DNA of 64,000 nucleotides from contig CM068553.1 of assembly GCA_035048495.1 (NCBI GenBank), positions 17,857,190 to 17,921,189 on the forward strand. The letters are read 5' to 3'. Shown here piece after piece: positions 1-11,287 of this stretch; the stretch's first letter is position 1; every line of letters begins with the position of its first letter. The notes under the pieces are model-generated. The model did no database searches, had not been told where the DNA came from, and was given only the letters and a program-made list of their open reading frames with translations. The DNA is from Euptelea pleiosperma (taxonomy: Eukaryota > Streptophyta > Magnoliopsida > Ranunculales > Eupteleaceae). The position numbers were made by a program, and so were the translations under genes.

Positions 1-639
1 TTAAGTCATGAAATGGACAAAAAAATTTTGATAGTAAAGAAATTTATTTGTTCGACTTGAAATCAATGTCTAGATTCTTAGTAAAATTGAACTTTTCATT
101 TTAAATTAACTTAAATTTGTTTAACTCTTGGAGAGGCAAACATTGTGTGAATCTCAATTTAATGAAAATACACACGATCTAGTTCTCACTTTGACATTAA
201 AAACATAACACAATGAATTTTTTATTAAACGTTAATAACCGATTGTAAGAAAAATAAAGAAAGTCAGTAAAAATGAGATTAATTACTTCTTCATGGAGGG
301 ATCCACCTCCTTGATGGAAGGGATCTCAACCTACCATAGTGGTACAAGGAAAAACTAGAACTTTAAATTGCATAAATGATATTTTACGTAATAAAATCTA
401 AGAACTTAATTGAATTAATTAAAAGAGAAATATACTTATATTGAAAAACTAAATTCAAATACAACCTCATCTGAAATTAAAGAATTTCCAAATGAGTAGT
501 GGAGGATAAAAATCTTGAGAGCCTCGATTCTCACCCGAAGTTGTAATAACGCCTACAAAACCGTGAGCCAAGAAGCCAAACCAAAAGTAAAGATGCCAAA
601 ATGTCCGGAGGAGTCAAGAAGATTGTCCAATTGTAGAGC

Positions 640-785
640 CACCTTTTCGCATATATTTCTCCATGAACATACCAAACTATGTACGACTTATCAATACCGT
701 TTATAAGCAAATGATCCACAATTATGTTAAGGGTTTTCTTCTCATGCACATTTTGACATTTCACACATGGACGGAGAAAATCCTA
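640..785 (-). pseudogene. CACTA (En/Spm) transposase-associated domain fragment
   Basis: Minus-strand reading gives a C-x2-C pair (CVKC), then VDHLLINGIDKSYIVWY and a W-x2-HGE ending. This is the core of the transposase-associated domain found at the N terminus of plant CACTA transposases (C-rich, then HL-x2-G-x5-W-x2-HGE). No transposase catalytic region or CACTA termini are visible nearby, so this is a relic. The same relic lies in copy B, so it predates the duplication. Confidence 0.6.
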
Positions 786-1023
786 CGTCCACCACAATTT
801 TCCTTTGTAAATTGAATGAATGAAAAAAAAAAACCCTCCAAGTACTCTGAACTTGTCCTAGGTTTAGTCATCCAAGCTCTGTTGTTTGATGTTGACATCC
901 TACAAAAAGTAACATATTATTTAAAATATTAGATATGTAACCCAATGAGTTGGTAACACCCATGGCTATAAAAGAAAGAGGGAAAACATATAATATGGGT
1001 TTAATATGGGGTTAATGGCCTAT

Positions 1024-1471
1024 TGAGGAAGGATGGCGTAGAATATGGGTGGAGTCGGATTCTGAAGCAGCGATTACAGCTTTCAAGCAAGGCAATATTC
1101 CATGGAGGATCAAGGGCTTGTGGGAGATTACCCGGGACCAGATCGAGTGTGTCATGTTTTCCTCTATCTGGCGTGAAGCAAATTTCAGTGCAGACTCGTG
1201 CGCTAATTTCCCTCGCGCCCTGGATTTAGGAAGCAAACTATGGTGAAACAACAGGCTTGAATTTATTTCATGTTTAGAGGATCAGAATAGGACTTATTTC
1301 AGATTTGTGAATTGAGTTAGAGGTTTTGGAGGCGGCTAATGCAAATGATTGATGAAAGTGGGGGTGCCAACCTGGTTGGGATGCTTATTTTCAGAGTGAT
1401 GCAATGTTGTTTCTGTTTTTGACAGTTGGTTGTAATCTTTTCTTTTGCTTTTTTAATAATATTCTTACTTT
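1024..1471 (+). pseudogene. 5'-truncated LINE tail (RNase H C-terminus plus 3' UTR)
   Basis: The reading EEGWRRIWVESDSEAAI, then FSSIWREANFSADSCAN, matches the C-terminal RNase H-like domain of plant L1-type LINEs (VESDS with its acidic residues, then REAN.xAD). The coding part ends near 1,246 and is followed by a 3' UTR that matches, in reverse complement, the tail of the LINE at 61,790-63,252. The poly-A tract kept in copy B has been lost here. Confidence 0.75.
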
Positions 1472-1500
1472 GGATTTGACCAATTTTTTAATCATAGGAT

Positions 1501-2191
1501 TGAAACCAACCCATGAAGCCAACTAATGGTTAAAAAGTGATATTATCCAACCACATTATAAATCATCAACCATGCTGATTTTTGGTCCCCTTACATTCAT
1601 CACTATTAATTCCCAAGTCATTGTGTAGGCCTAAAACACCAAAGAAATGTCATGTCAGATATTAGAAAGTATCGAACTTAAGAACTAGAAAAAAAAATAT
1701 TCAACTCGACATGACTTTCCAACCCATGATGTTATCACATGCAAAATAAGATGCAAACATGAAAACAATTAGAGAAATGACTAATGTCATAACAGATGTG
1801 CATTAGAATTATCATTCATAATGCTGAAGGGCCTCCGAAGGGAGGCCGCACTAGGAATCTTTTCCATAAATCCCAAGGGAATTATCCATCCTATGTAACA
1901 TAGGCAGGGCCACATGAGTCAGTGTTAAACACCAACAAAAGACGTTTTAGAAAGAGTGTCCGACGCATCAAATTTTCAAGAAATGAACTGTCCTTTTTCC
2001 ATAGCTTCCAACTCTTCCAAAGTTATAACTACCTAAATGTACATGTTTTCTCTTGTTTGACGAAACATTTACTTAATTTTTAAAATTTATGACTTCTCTT
2101 GAGACAATTATGGAGGGGCCTCCCACATGGAGTACCCATCAAGAGAGAACTTGATAACCTATAATTTGATATTAATATGGTTCCGTTGCAG
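1501..2191. other. Intronic/flanking DNA with a copy-specific 409-bp segment
   Basis: No gene is recognised. By analogy with copy B this is intron upstream of the coiled-coil exons. Bases 1,680-2,088 are absent from copy B, where the flanks join directly (AACTTATGACTTC at about 28,691-28,703). The junction shows only about 3 bp of shared sequence and no clear target duplication, so either a deletion in B or an insertion in A is possible. Confidence 0.5.
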
Positions 2192-3075
2192 GAAACATAT
2201 GAAAGCTTGGTGAAGATAAAAGCACAATCCAAGAAACAGCCTGCTGAAATTTCAAATTCTCTGAAGGCGGTGCAGGTATTGAAGTTGAACCACAAATTCT
2301 GTTAGCAACAATTCACAATTCCAATTTAAAATTCAATACTACTATTGTTCCATTGCAGGAAATGAATGAAAGCTTGTTGAAGAGAAAAGTACAGTCCGAG
2401 CAACAGCTTGTTGAAATTTCAAAATCTCTGATGGGAATGCAGGTATTGAAGTTGAACCACAAAGTTTGTTAGCAACAATTCCAAGTTAGAATCTGATACT
2501 AGTGTGCTTCCTTTGCAGAAATTGTATGAGAACATGGTGAAGATAAAAGTAGATGGACAGCAACAGCTTGCTGAAATTTCTCACTCTATGAAGGCAATGC
2601 AGGTATTGAAGTTGAACCACAAAGTCTTTTAGAAACAGTTCCAAGTTAGAATCCGATAGAAATGTTGTTCCATTGCAGGAAATCTATAAGAACTTGGTGA
2701 AGAGAAAAGCACAGCCCGAGCAACTGCTTGCTGAAATTTCAAATTCTCTGAAGGAAATGCAGGTATTGAAGTTGAACCACAAAGTCTGCTAGCAACAATT
2801 CCAAGTTAAAATCCGACACTACTATGGTTCCATTGCAGGAAATGCACGAGAGCTTGGTAAAAGCTCAGTCCGAGCAACAACTTTGTGAAATTTCAAATTC
2901 TCTGAAGGAAACGCAGGTCTTGAAGTTGAACAACAAAGTCTGTAGCAACAATTCCTATTCAGAATCTTATACAACTGTGATTCCATTGCAGGAAACGTAT
3001 GAGATGTCGCTGAAGAATAAAGAACAGTCCGACTCACAACTTTCTGAAATTATAAATTCTCTGAACGTGATGCAG
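2192..3075 (+). repeat. Tandem exon array, copy A (six units)
   Basis: Six exon-intron units with a period of about 155-167 bp. Exon and intron sequence are both repeated: introns begin GTATTGAAGTTGAACCAC and end in a TTGCAG acceptor. This shows duplication of whole genomic units rather than convergence of protein sequence. Confidence 0.93.
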
Positions 3076-3862
3076 GTATTGAAGTTGAACCACAACCTAT
3101 AAACTTTGAAAAAAGAATTATATTGTGGTCCCACTCCCACCTAGTCATATCTATCAGGACCGTTTAGAAGGTGGGTGGTCCACTGAATAAAGTGGGGGCG
3201 TGGGACCCAAAGTGTTTGGTCGAGTACACTATGCATGAAATAGAAGAAAACCCTTGTGGTGCGTGGGACCACCATGTTATCCCATGCCGACAGATTAGAA
3301 GGCCTAGAGAATGATACGTAGGTTCAAATATTTTGGCTGATGGATAATGCAGGAAGAGATGGGGAGGCTTACATCCACGGTGGAAGAGAGTGCAAAGTCA
3401 GCAGCAATAGAAGTAGGAGCAGCTAAGGACAAGAGAGGGAGAGGTGAGGAAAAGAAAGAAAGAGATGAAGCAGAGAAAACAGCGAAGCGACATAAGCCAA
3501 GGAGCGCATTCACAGTCTGCAAGCCTCTTGGGACGTTTCTGTGGCCCAACATGGGTGGTGACATTTCCTCACCTTTCGCCACGTCAACAGCACCCCCTCT
3601 CCTGGCCCCGCCTCAGCCAACCTCCCCTGGCATCATACCCAAATCCGCTTGCGAGCGGGAGACATCCCTTCACCACCTGAACGACGAGGAAAACAACCAC
3701 TGCCACCATGGATTTTGTGGGACCTCCTTGTCCTCCTCTGCCCACCAACGTACTCTCGACCTCCCACATGTACGGAATATTCCTTCTACCTCTCTTTCTC
3801 CTTTCGATGTAACATACATGAGTAAGACTAAGCTGACCGCCGGTGGTAAGCGAAACCGCTGA
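2192..3862 (+). CDS. AM1/SWI1/DYAD-like paralogue, 3' part (copy A)
   Basis: Seven exons are supported by splice sites and by alignment with copy B: 2192-2275, 2359-2442, 2519-2602, 2679-2762, 2839-2916, 2992-3075 and the terminal exon 3353-3862. The first six are phase-0 coiled-coil exons of 84 nt (the fifth 78 nt), each preceded by a TTGCAG acceptor and ending in CAG|GTATTG or CAG|GTCTTG. The terminal exon starts EEMGRLTSTVEES, has a Lys/Glu-rich helix, then CKPLGTFLWPNM, the family's C-terminal signature. Compared with copy B it has a 10-residue in-frame proline-rich difference after TAPP. All seven exons are open in one frame. The N-terminal exons would lie upstream of the window. I cannot tell whether it is expressed. 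Confidence 0.78.
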
Positions 3863-4070
3863 AAATGTTCCACGTGACGCATATTGTGGGTGGGCAGCGA
3901 AGTTTTACTGAACCAAATTACCAAAGTGCACTCAATGTCTTTGTTTCATGTCTTCAGCAGGTATTTTGTGCAGGAGAGAACGAGGTACGGTCGGATCCAG
4001 TTGGCAGTAGCACATTCCAGTATCCAAGGAAGCAGCAGGAGCTGCAGCTGGAAGAGGGCCGAGACACATA

Positions 4071-4905
4071 GGAAAAATCTATGCTATATACCTACTTCGG
4101 TATCAAAATTTTGATGCCGAAGTCCCCCAATTTGCCACGTAGTAGACTTTTTAGGGCCCACTGACTCCATGAATATTTGGCCCACATCTTGGTGGACCCA
4201 CACACCAAAAATCAGTATGATTAGTGATTCCTAGCCATTGGATTTGAGTACTTTTTCATTATGGGCTTAGAACCAACTCATAGGCCTATTCATAGAGCCC
4301 ATGATGAAAAGTGCTCAAATCCTACGGCTAGAAATCACCAATCACGCTGATTTTTGGTGTGTGGGTCCACCAAGATGTGGGCCAAATATTCATGGAGTCA
4401 GTGGGCCCGAAAGAGTCTACTACGTGGCAAATTTTAGGGATTTCGGCATAAAAAATTTGATGCTGAAGTCGGTATCAAAGAACCGTGGGTGCGGGGGCTG
4501 TTCTTTAATACCGACTATGGCATCAAAATTTTGATGCCGAAGTCCCTCAATTTGCCACGTAGTAGACTCTTTCGGCCCCACCGACTCCATGAATATTTGT
4601 CCCACATCTTGGTTGACCCACACACCAAAAATCAGTTTGATTGGTGATTTCTAGCCATAGGATTTGAGCACTTTTTATCATGGGCTTTATGAACATGCCT
4701 ATGAAGTGGTTCCAAGCCCATGATGAAAAGTGCTCAAATTCAATGGCTAGAAATCGCTAATCACGCTGAGTTTTTTTGTGTGGATCCACCGAGATGTGTG
4801 CCAAATATTCATGGAGTCAGTGGGCCCGAAAGAGTCTACTACGTGGCAAGTTGAGGGACTTCAGCATCAAAATTTAGACACCGAAGTCGGTATCATAGAT
4901 TTTTT
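4071..4905. mobile_element. Compound foldback element (double hairpin), present only in copy A
   Basis: The ends are inverted: GGAAAAATCTATG on the left, and CATAGATTTTTTC on the right, which is its near complement. Inside are two successive inverted-repeat units, about 4,096-4,455 and 4,510-4,880, each built from arms reading from ATGCCGAAGTCCC to the complementary GGGACTTC. Copy B has only a few bases at the corresponding position (between GAGACAC and GTGGGGGC, about 30,667-30,684), so this is an insertion. I see no intact target duplication. A fragment of one arm recurs at about 17,975-18,030. Coding capacity is absent. Confidence 0.8.
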
Positions 4906-5189
4906 CTCGTGGGGGCAAGGACTGGTTGTCTCTGGCTGGACCTAGCGTTGCCAATATCTAGCAGGACCTACAAACCAAAAATCATGGTTAGTGATTTCAA
5001 ACCTTTAGATCATTGTACCCCAAATAATGGTTGTTTTGTAAGTGAGCGGATGGGAGACAGACATCTTTGCTACCACTGCAGACATCGTAGTATATATAAA
5101 CTGCGGACATCTTTGCTGCCAGTGCAGATATAAATAAAATACCTTTATCTATATGCAAGTTGAGGCCTAAGTCAAAAATTTTATATAAA

Positions 5190-5620
5190 CCCTTTTTTAT
5201 ATTTAACTTCTTGGTGGCCCGGGCGGGCGGGCACTCTCTGACAAAGCGTTTGCCAAAAATTGGGTGTACGTGGCTGAGATCCACCATTCATTTGGAGGAT
5301 AAGATCTCAGCCACTCTTTGTTGAAACCAAATAGGATAAGATAGGAGATAAGACAATTTTCCTGTTTTGTTATATACTAGTGGGTGGCCCGTGCCCATGG
5401 CACTCCCCGACAAAGCATTTGTCAAAATCGGGTATGAGTGGATAAAATCTATGTTGTTAGCCATTGGATTTTACCATCTAAAAATTTTCAAATCCACTTG
5501 CTAGAGATCACTAATTAGGCTGATTGTTGGTGTGTAGGTCCATCACGTGGTGGACCAATCTTTCACGTGTCAATGGTCCCCGAAAGGGTGTGACTTAGGC
5601 TGAATTGCTACTGTTCGATC
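5190..5620. repeat. Dispersed GGCCCGTGCC repeats (C-type monomers)
   Basis: Two degenerate copies of the short repeat found in the 7,215-10,140 array: a GGTGGCCCGTGCC-like head, GACAAAGCGTTTG, then the AGTGGCTGAGATCCACC block. The first is at about 5,211-5,350 and the second begins at about 5,380. Between 5,620 and 6,040 I see only more degenerate repeat sequence with motifs such as AAAATCAGCCCGATTGATGA, which recur in many foldback elements of this window. Confidence 0.6.
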
Positions 5621-6087
5621 GCCAAAGTCTAGTCGGCTCAAGTTGCTACTGTTCGATCGCCAAAGTCTAGTCGGCTCAAGTTGGTTTGATAAGCCTATTT
5701 TGTTTAACCAAAAAGATTTGAGGACATCAGTAGCTCCCTTATTGGTAGCCAGTACTCCAGGAATTGAAACACAAACTATTGATGGGTTGTCAATGATATA
5801 TCAAAAAATAAACATGCAAATACAAATTCACAATACAGATGCATGCAAATACAGTCAAACGGTCATGAATGTTTGGCCCACCCCGACCCCGGATCGATTT
5901 ACTAAAAATCAGCCCGATTGATGATTTCGAACAGTTGAAATCCAACAGCTAGAAATCATCCCATGAAAAATGCTCAAATTTAACAGCTAGAAATAACCAA
6001 TCATGTTAATTTTTGGCTTGGGTAGGTCAACCAAGGAGTGAGAAACATCTTGGGTAGGAGCAAGCTTTTCTCCATAAACCATCTCTA

Positions 6088-6153
6088 GGGTTTAAAACCC
6101 GCCTTCACTGAGTTACTGATCTCTTTAAAAAAACAGGCTTACTTACAAAAAAG
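6088..6153 (+). mobile_element. 5'-truncated SINE
   Basis: It starts at a B-box-like GGGTTTAAAACCCGCC and continues with the same tail as the full SINE at 17,253-17,382 (GAGTTACTG, TCTCTTTAAA, CAGGCTTAC, short A-run). It is flanked by the 12-bp direct repeat AAACCATCTCTA (6,076-6,087 and 6,154-6,165). The precise target duplication around a truncated copy shows 5' truncation at insertion. Confidence 0.8.
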
Positions 6154-6350
6154 AAACCATCTCTAAGGAAGGTGAGCCACATCTTGGATGCATCATAGTC
6201 GATCCTAACCGCTCCATGATGGTTGAGGGTCATCAAATATCAAGATTACAGGAGGAGATGGGTTTGTGCACACTTACAACACAAACAGTACTCATGCTGT
6301 ACATAAAAGTTACACGAAATCTCATCCATTAATCATAGCTTCTGAGTGCT

Positions 6351-6600
6351 TTAAGAGACGTTGATCATACCTGGGGACTGACTCCAAGGTCGAAGAGGAG
6401 TGGGCACGGTATGAATCCACCATTGGAACCTAGAAGCTAGAACCCTCCTACTGTTAGAGGACATGAAGCCATCAGGAGCTTGCTCCACTCGACTATCGCT
6501 CCACACTGCTTTAATGTCCCCATTCATCCTCCTATTCTTGCTTTCCGTGTACAGTTTCACCGCTTCATATCCAAACACAGTAAGCGCGACTGCGACAAAA
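6351..6600 (-). CDS. Unrecognised possible terminal exon
   Basis: Minus-strand reading from a TTGTAG acceptor gives an open frame of about 83 codons beginning FVAVALTVFGYEAVKLY, rich in Arg/Ser/Trp, and ending at the stop at 6,351-6,353. A CAG|GTATGA donor near 6,371 would offer an alternative end. Upstream on the same strand lie further short open frames and a GA/CT microsatellite like those in plant 5' leaders. I recognise no domain. It could be chance. Confidence 0.2.
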
Positions 6601-6870
6601 CTACAAATCCGTCAGACCCCACCAACTAAAATCAATCTGGAACGTTCATCAAAGAACCCACCAACTTGTAACATGTCGACCACCCAACCACATCTGTATC
6701 TGTCGATCCGTGACCCCTAGTTTCGCTAAAAAATCTGCACGTAATGACTCTGATGAATGTCTCCATTGATTCAAATTCAAATCAATAAACCGTCTAAAAG
6801 CCAAAACCCTAACAAATTCAGGTGGAAAGATCAAACCCCCCCAAAATAACCACCTGAATGGTGATTCTAG

Positions 6871-6871
6871 C

Positions 6872-6932
<61 letters not shown>
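6871..6932. repeat. (GA)n microsatellite
   Basis: About 62 bp of nearly pure GA with one interruption (ACA). On the minus strand this is a CT tract, as is common in plant 5' UTRs. Confidence 0.97.
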
Positions 6933-6937
<5 letters not shown>

Positions 6938-8644
6938 TCACCTAAGAATCAAGCAGAAGGCGTTGGTGAAAACGATCAACTAATGGCATGTGCATGTAGT
7001 TCAACGTGATACATCTAAATCCCTCTTCGTCCAAACCCACTTTGTGCCCAAGAAAAAAGAGGGGGGAGTAAAAATTGAAACATATTGGCGGGATTGAGAG
7101 AGAGGGCTTATTGGAGAGTGGGTTAGTGGGTTGAAAACCCCAAAAAATATGATCCATTGATTCAAAGTGGTCCAATCTAGACCACTACTTGAGGGGGACA
7201 AAACCCTCTCTTATTATATACTAGTAAATGGCCCGTTCCCACGGCACTCTCTGACAGAAGCGTTTGCAAAAATTGGGTGCCTTGGGCACTCAAACGATAT
7301 AACGGACTGGGGCATTACCGTTTTTTTTATTATAATGACTGTTACAACAAATTGTAATGCACATGGGGAGAAATGGAAAAATAACAAAAAATAACGGTGT
7401 TGAAATTTAAATTTTGAATAAATTGAGGTCAAATGAGGCGGATTGAGCGGCTGAAATCTAACCATCCACATTAGATCGAGGGATTTGATCTCAACCACTC
7501 TTTATCTAACTGTCCACATTAGATGGATGGATAGGATAAGAGAATACAACTGAGTTATCTTGTTATATGCATGGGTGGCCCATGCCCGCGGCACTTTCTG
7601 ACAAAGTGTTAGTCAAAATCGAGTGGGAGTTAATCTCAGCCATCAATATGAAGCACAGTGGATCTCAGCCACTCATTATTGAAGCCATATAAGATAAGAT
7701 GGGGTATAAGAAAACCACAGTCACTTGTTATATTGATAGTGGGTGGCCCGTGCTCACGACACTCCCTGTCAAAGCATTTGCCAAAATCAGGTGTGAGTGG
7801 CTGAGATCCACCGTCCATTTGGGGGATAAGATCTAGGCCCTTTTTTGTTAAAACAGATAAGAGGGGTATAAGTGGGGAGACAACTTCCCTGTTTTGTTAT
7901 ATACTAGTGGGTGCCCCGTGCCATCGGCACTCCTCGACAAAGAATTTGCCAAAATCAGGTGAGTGGCGGAGATCCACCGTCCATTTGGGGGAGGATTAGA
8001 GGAGGTATAAGTTGGGAGACAACCAATGTGTCTTGTTATATAGAATAGTAAATGGCCCATACCCACGGCACTCTTCAACAAAAGTGTTTGTAAAAATTGG
8101 ATGCCTTCGGCACTCAAACGGTATAACGGACTGGGGCGTTACCGTTTTTTTCATTACAACGGTTGTTATAACTGATTGTAATGCACAGAGGGAGAAATAG
8201 TAAAATAACATAAATAACAAAAAATAAGGGTGTTGAAATTCAAATTTTGAATAAATTGATGTCAAATGAGGCGGATTGAGTGGCTAAAATCTAACCATCC
8301 GCATTAGATCGATGAATTTGATCTCAACCACTCTTTATCTAATCGTCCACATTAGATGGATGGATAAGATAAGAGAATATAACTGAGTTGTCTTGTTATA
8401 TGCGTGGGTGGCCCGTGCCCGCGGTACTTTCCAACAAAGTGTTTGTCAAAATCGGGTGGGAGTTAATCTCAGCCATCGATATGAAGCATAGTGGATCTCA
8501 GCCACTCATTATTGAAGCCATATAAGATAAGAGGGGTATAAGACAACCACTGTCACTTGTTATATAGATAGTGGGTGGCCAGTGCCCACGGCACTCTCCA
8601 ACAAAGCGTTTGTCAAAATTGGGTGTGAATGGCTGAGATCCATC

Positions 8645-8655
8645 ATATATATATG

Positions 8656-8688
<33 letters not shown>

Positions 8689-8715
8689 GTATATATGTAT
8701 ATATATGTATATATG

Positions 8716-8750
<35 letters not shown>
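8645..8750. repeat. (TA)n / (TATG)n microsatellite
   Basis: About 105 bp of alternating TA with interspersed TATG. It lies inside a C-type monomer, next to the start of a MITE at 8,751; the predicted Tyr/Ile/Met peptide here is an artefact. Confidence 0.97.
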
Positions 8751-8751
<1 letters not shown>

Positions 8752-8850
8752 GGGTTAGGATCGGGAGACAACAATTTTCACAACATTTTCTATAACAATT
8801 TTGGCGTACCTACATGGAAGATGAATCAATAGTTGATTTTAGGTGAGGAT
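8751..8850. mobile_element. Partial MITE of the GGGTCAGGATCG family
   Basis: The head AGGGTTAGGATCGGGAGAC, followed by repeated CAATTTT and ACATGGAAGATGAATCAAT, matches elements at 60,781-61,180 and 31,221-31,577. It interrupts a C-type monomer between GAGATCCA and CCATCCATTTGGAGG, so the insertion is younger than the monomer. Only one arm is evident. Confidence 0.6.
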
Positions 8851-10448
8851 GATCCACCATCCATTTGGAGGATAAGATCTCAGCCAGTACTCTTTGTTGA
8901 AACTGGATAGGATAAGATAAGAGATAAGATAATTTACCTGTTTTATTATATACTAGTAAATGGCCCGTGCCCACGGCACTCTCCGACAAAAGCGTTTGCA
9001 AAAATTGGGTGCCTTCGGCACTCAAAGGGTATAACGGACTGGGGCGTTACCGTTTTTTCCATTATAACAACCACTCTTTATCTGACCGTCCACATTAGAT
9101 GGATGGATAAGATAAGAGAATACAACTGAGTTGTCTTGTTATATGCATGGGTGGCCCGTGCCCGTGGCACTTTCCGACAAACTGTTTGTCAAAATCGGGT
9201 AGGAGTTAATCTCAGCCATCGATATGAAGTATAGTGGATCTCAACCACTCATTACTGAAGCCATATAAGATAAGAGGGAGTATAAGACAACCACTGTCAC
9301 TTGTTATTTAGATAGTGGGCCCGGCACTCTCCAACAAAGCGTTTGCCAAAATCAGGTGTGAGTGGCTGAGATCCACCATCTATTTTGGAGATAAGATCTT
9401 GGCCCTTCTTTGGTGAAACATATAAGAGGGGGTATTAGTGGGGAGACAACTTCCCTATTTTGTTATATAGATTGTAAATGACCTGTGCTCACGGCACTCT
9501 CCGACAAAATTGTTTGCAAAAATTGAGTGCCTCTGGCACTCGAACGGTATAACGGACTGGGGCGTTACCATTTTTCCATTATAGCGGCTGTTATAACGGA
9601 TTGTAACGCAGAGAGGGAAAAATAGAAAAAATAAGAAAATAATAGATATAACAAAAAATAACAGTGTTAAAATTCAAATTTTTAATTTCAAATTTTTAAT
9701 AAATTGAGGTTAAATGAGTGGGAGTGAATGAAAAATGATGGGGATTGGGTGGCTGAAACCATCGACATTGGATAGATGGATTTGATCTCAACCACTCTAT
9801 ATCTTATGAAGCAGGATAAGATAAGAGAATGCAACTGAGTTATTTTGTTATATGTGTGGGTGGCCCGTGAAAGTGTTTGTCAAAATTGGGTGGGAGTTAA
9901 TCTCAGCCATTGATATGATGCATAGTGGATCTCAGTCACTCATTATTGAAGTCATATAAGATAAGAGGGGGTATAAGACAATCATTGTCACTTGTTATTT
10001 AGAAAGTGGGTGGCCTGTGCCCTCGGCACTCCCCGACAAAGCATTTGCCAAAATCAGGTGTGAATGACAGAGATCCACCATCCATTTAGGGGATAAGATC
10101 TCGGGCATCCTTTGTTAAAACATATAAGAGGGGGTATAAGTGGGGCCCGAGTTGCTGGCGGGCTTGATTGCCCCGGCCCGACTTAAGCCCGGTCCGAGGG
10201 AAGCCCGACCCGATGGGCCAAATTGCCACCCTTAAGTCAGGTTGATATTTGGTATGTAGCAGTGATGGGCCCAACATTCGTACGGTTAGTGACCTCTAAG
10301 AGTGTGCCACATGGCTCATATTGTGGCCCCTCGTCAAAATTGATGAGGGACATTAGCGTGCTTAACCACCTGTGAAGGTGAGTTCCTTTTATAGTTCACA
10401 ATCCTGTTAAAAAATAAAACCTGAAAAAAAAAAAAGGAAAAAGATATA

Positions 10449-10826
10449 ACAAGGTATGCCTGAAACTGTTCATCTGCGGAAGCGGCATTTTTGGTAGTCA
10501 CCACTGCCATCTGGGCCCATTGACCGCTTCGATGTTTATCTCACCCCTTGGTGGATATACATACCAAAAATCACGTTGATGGGTAATCTATAACCATTAG
10601 ATTTTAACACTTTTTAGTAGCATTTAAGGCATTCTTATAGCCATTGAATACAACCACCTTTTGAGTACTAAAACCAACGGCTAAAAATCATTAAACAAGC
10701 TGATTTTTTGTATGAATGTCTATTAAAGGGTGGGCTAAACATCCATGCGGTCTGTGGGACCAGATGGCAGTGGTGACTACCAAAATTGTTGCTTCCGCAA
10801 ATGAAAAGATCTCAGGTATACCTTGT
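10449..10826. mobile_element. Foldback MITE with long inverted arms
   Basis: Left arm begins ACAAGGTATGCCTGA and the right arm ends with the near complement TCAGGTATACCTTGT. The arms continue inward through TGCGGAAG and GGTAGTCACCACTGCCATCT and their complements. It is flanked by TA on both sides, which could be a 2-bp target duplication. A diverged relative lies at 17,425-17,715. No coding capacity. Confidence 0.75.
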
Positions 10827-10882
10827 TACATCACGACCCAAAAAACAAAACCTAAAAACAATGATTTTTTGCTTGTCCCCCT

Positions 10883-11287
10883 CAAGGTTTAAAGGAGGCC
10901 GTTTTAACGGTTAAACGGACTGGGGACGTTACCATTTAAACCATTTAAACGGCCGTTAAAACGGATTGAAACGGTCAGGGGCAAAAATGGAAAAAAACAG
11001 AATTAAACGGATTTTAACGGAAAAAAGTGGCGCTGAAATTCAAATTTTCAAATTTAAAAAAAAATGGAATTTAACGGATTTTAACGGAAATTAAACGGAA
11101 TTAAACTGTTTTAACGGCCGTTGTTTTCACAAAATTTTTCGAAATTAAACGGCTGTTTAAACGATTTTAACGGCCGTTAAAACAAAAAAACGGCCATTTT
11201 TTTCAAAACCGATAAAACGGGTTTAAACGGTTTAAACGGAAACGGGCTTGGGGCGTTACCCTTTAAACGGCCGTTTTTAAAACCATG
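10883..11287 (+). mobile_element. hAT-type MITE, 405 bp, TSD GTCCCCCT
   Basis: Flanked by the perfect 8-bp direct repeat GTCCCCCT (10,875-10,882 and 11,288-11,295), the length expected for hAT transposition. The ends are CAAGGTTTAAAGGA and TTTTTAAAACCATG, imperfect inverted repeats of the form CAWGGTTTWAAA. The interior is made of many AAACGG/CCGTTT blocks with local inverted symmetry. The second copy, in opposite orientation, is at 12,182-12,550. Confidence 0.88.

Larger units (their letters stand above)
1..5180. repeat. Copy A of a large tandem (segmental) duplication
   Basis: This block is colinear with 26,995-31,905 and highly similar by eye along its length, including a CACTA fragment, a LINE tail, six coiled-coil exons, the terminal exon and downstream flank. 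The left edge is cut by the window, so the unit extends upstream. The right edge is near 5,180, where both copies pass into the same family of short GGTGGCCCGTGCC repeats. Differences between copies: a 409-bp indel (1,680-2,088 present only here), a foldback element at 4,071-4,905 only here, and a hAT element only in copy B. Confidence 0.92.
7215..10140. repeat. Higher-order array of GGCCCGTGCC repeats (A-B-C order)
   Basis: Three related monomers recur in the same order four times. A-type starts at about 7,225, 8,043, 8,950 and 9,470 (TAAATGGCCCGTGCCC head, AACGGACTGGGGCGTTACC block). B-type starts at about 7,567, 8,405, 9,148 and 9,857 (GTTAATCTCAGCCATCGATA block). C-type starts at about 7,738 (with a second C at 7,908), 8,573, 9,317 and 10,006 (AGTGGCTGAGATCCACC block). 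Monomers join at TTGTTATATA-TAGT-like sequence. Units are about 520-910 bp. Single monomers also occur at 5,190-5,620, 20,885-21,195, 31,910-32,065 and 60,605-60,780. Confidence 0.85.

Noticed and set aside
515..706. Plus-strand 63-codon frame conserved in both copies (also 27,507-27,698)
   Set aside because: Conservation follows from the recent duplication; the minus strand carries the recognisable CACTA domain.
3304..3582. Minus-strand open frames across the terminal exon of the DYAD-like paralogue
   Set aside because: They are antisense shadows of the exon; the plus strand has splice sites and the FLWPNM signature.
8629..8832. Tyr/Ile/Met-repeat peptide
   Set aside because: Translation of a TA/TATG microsatellite.
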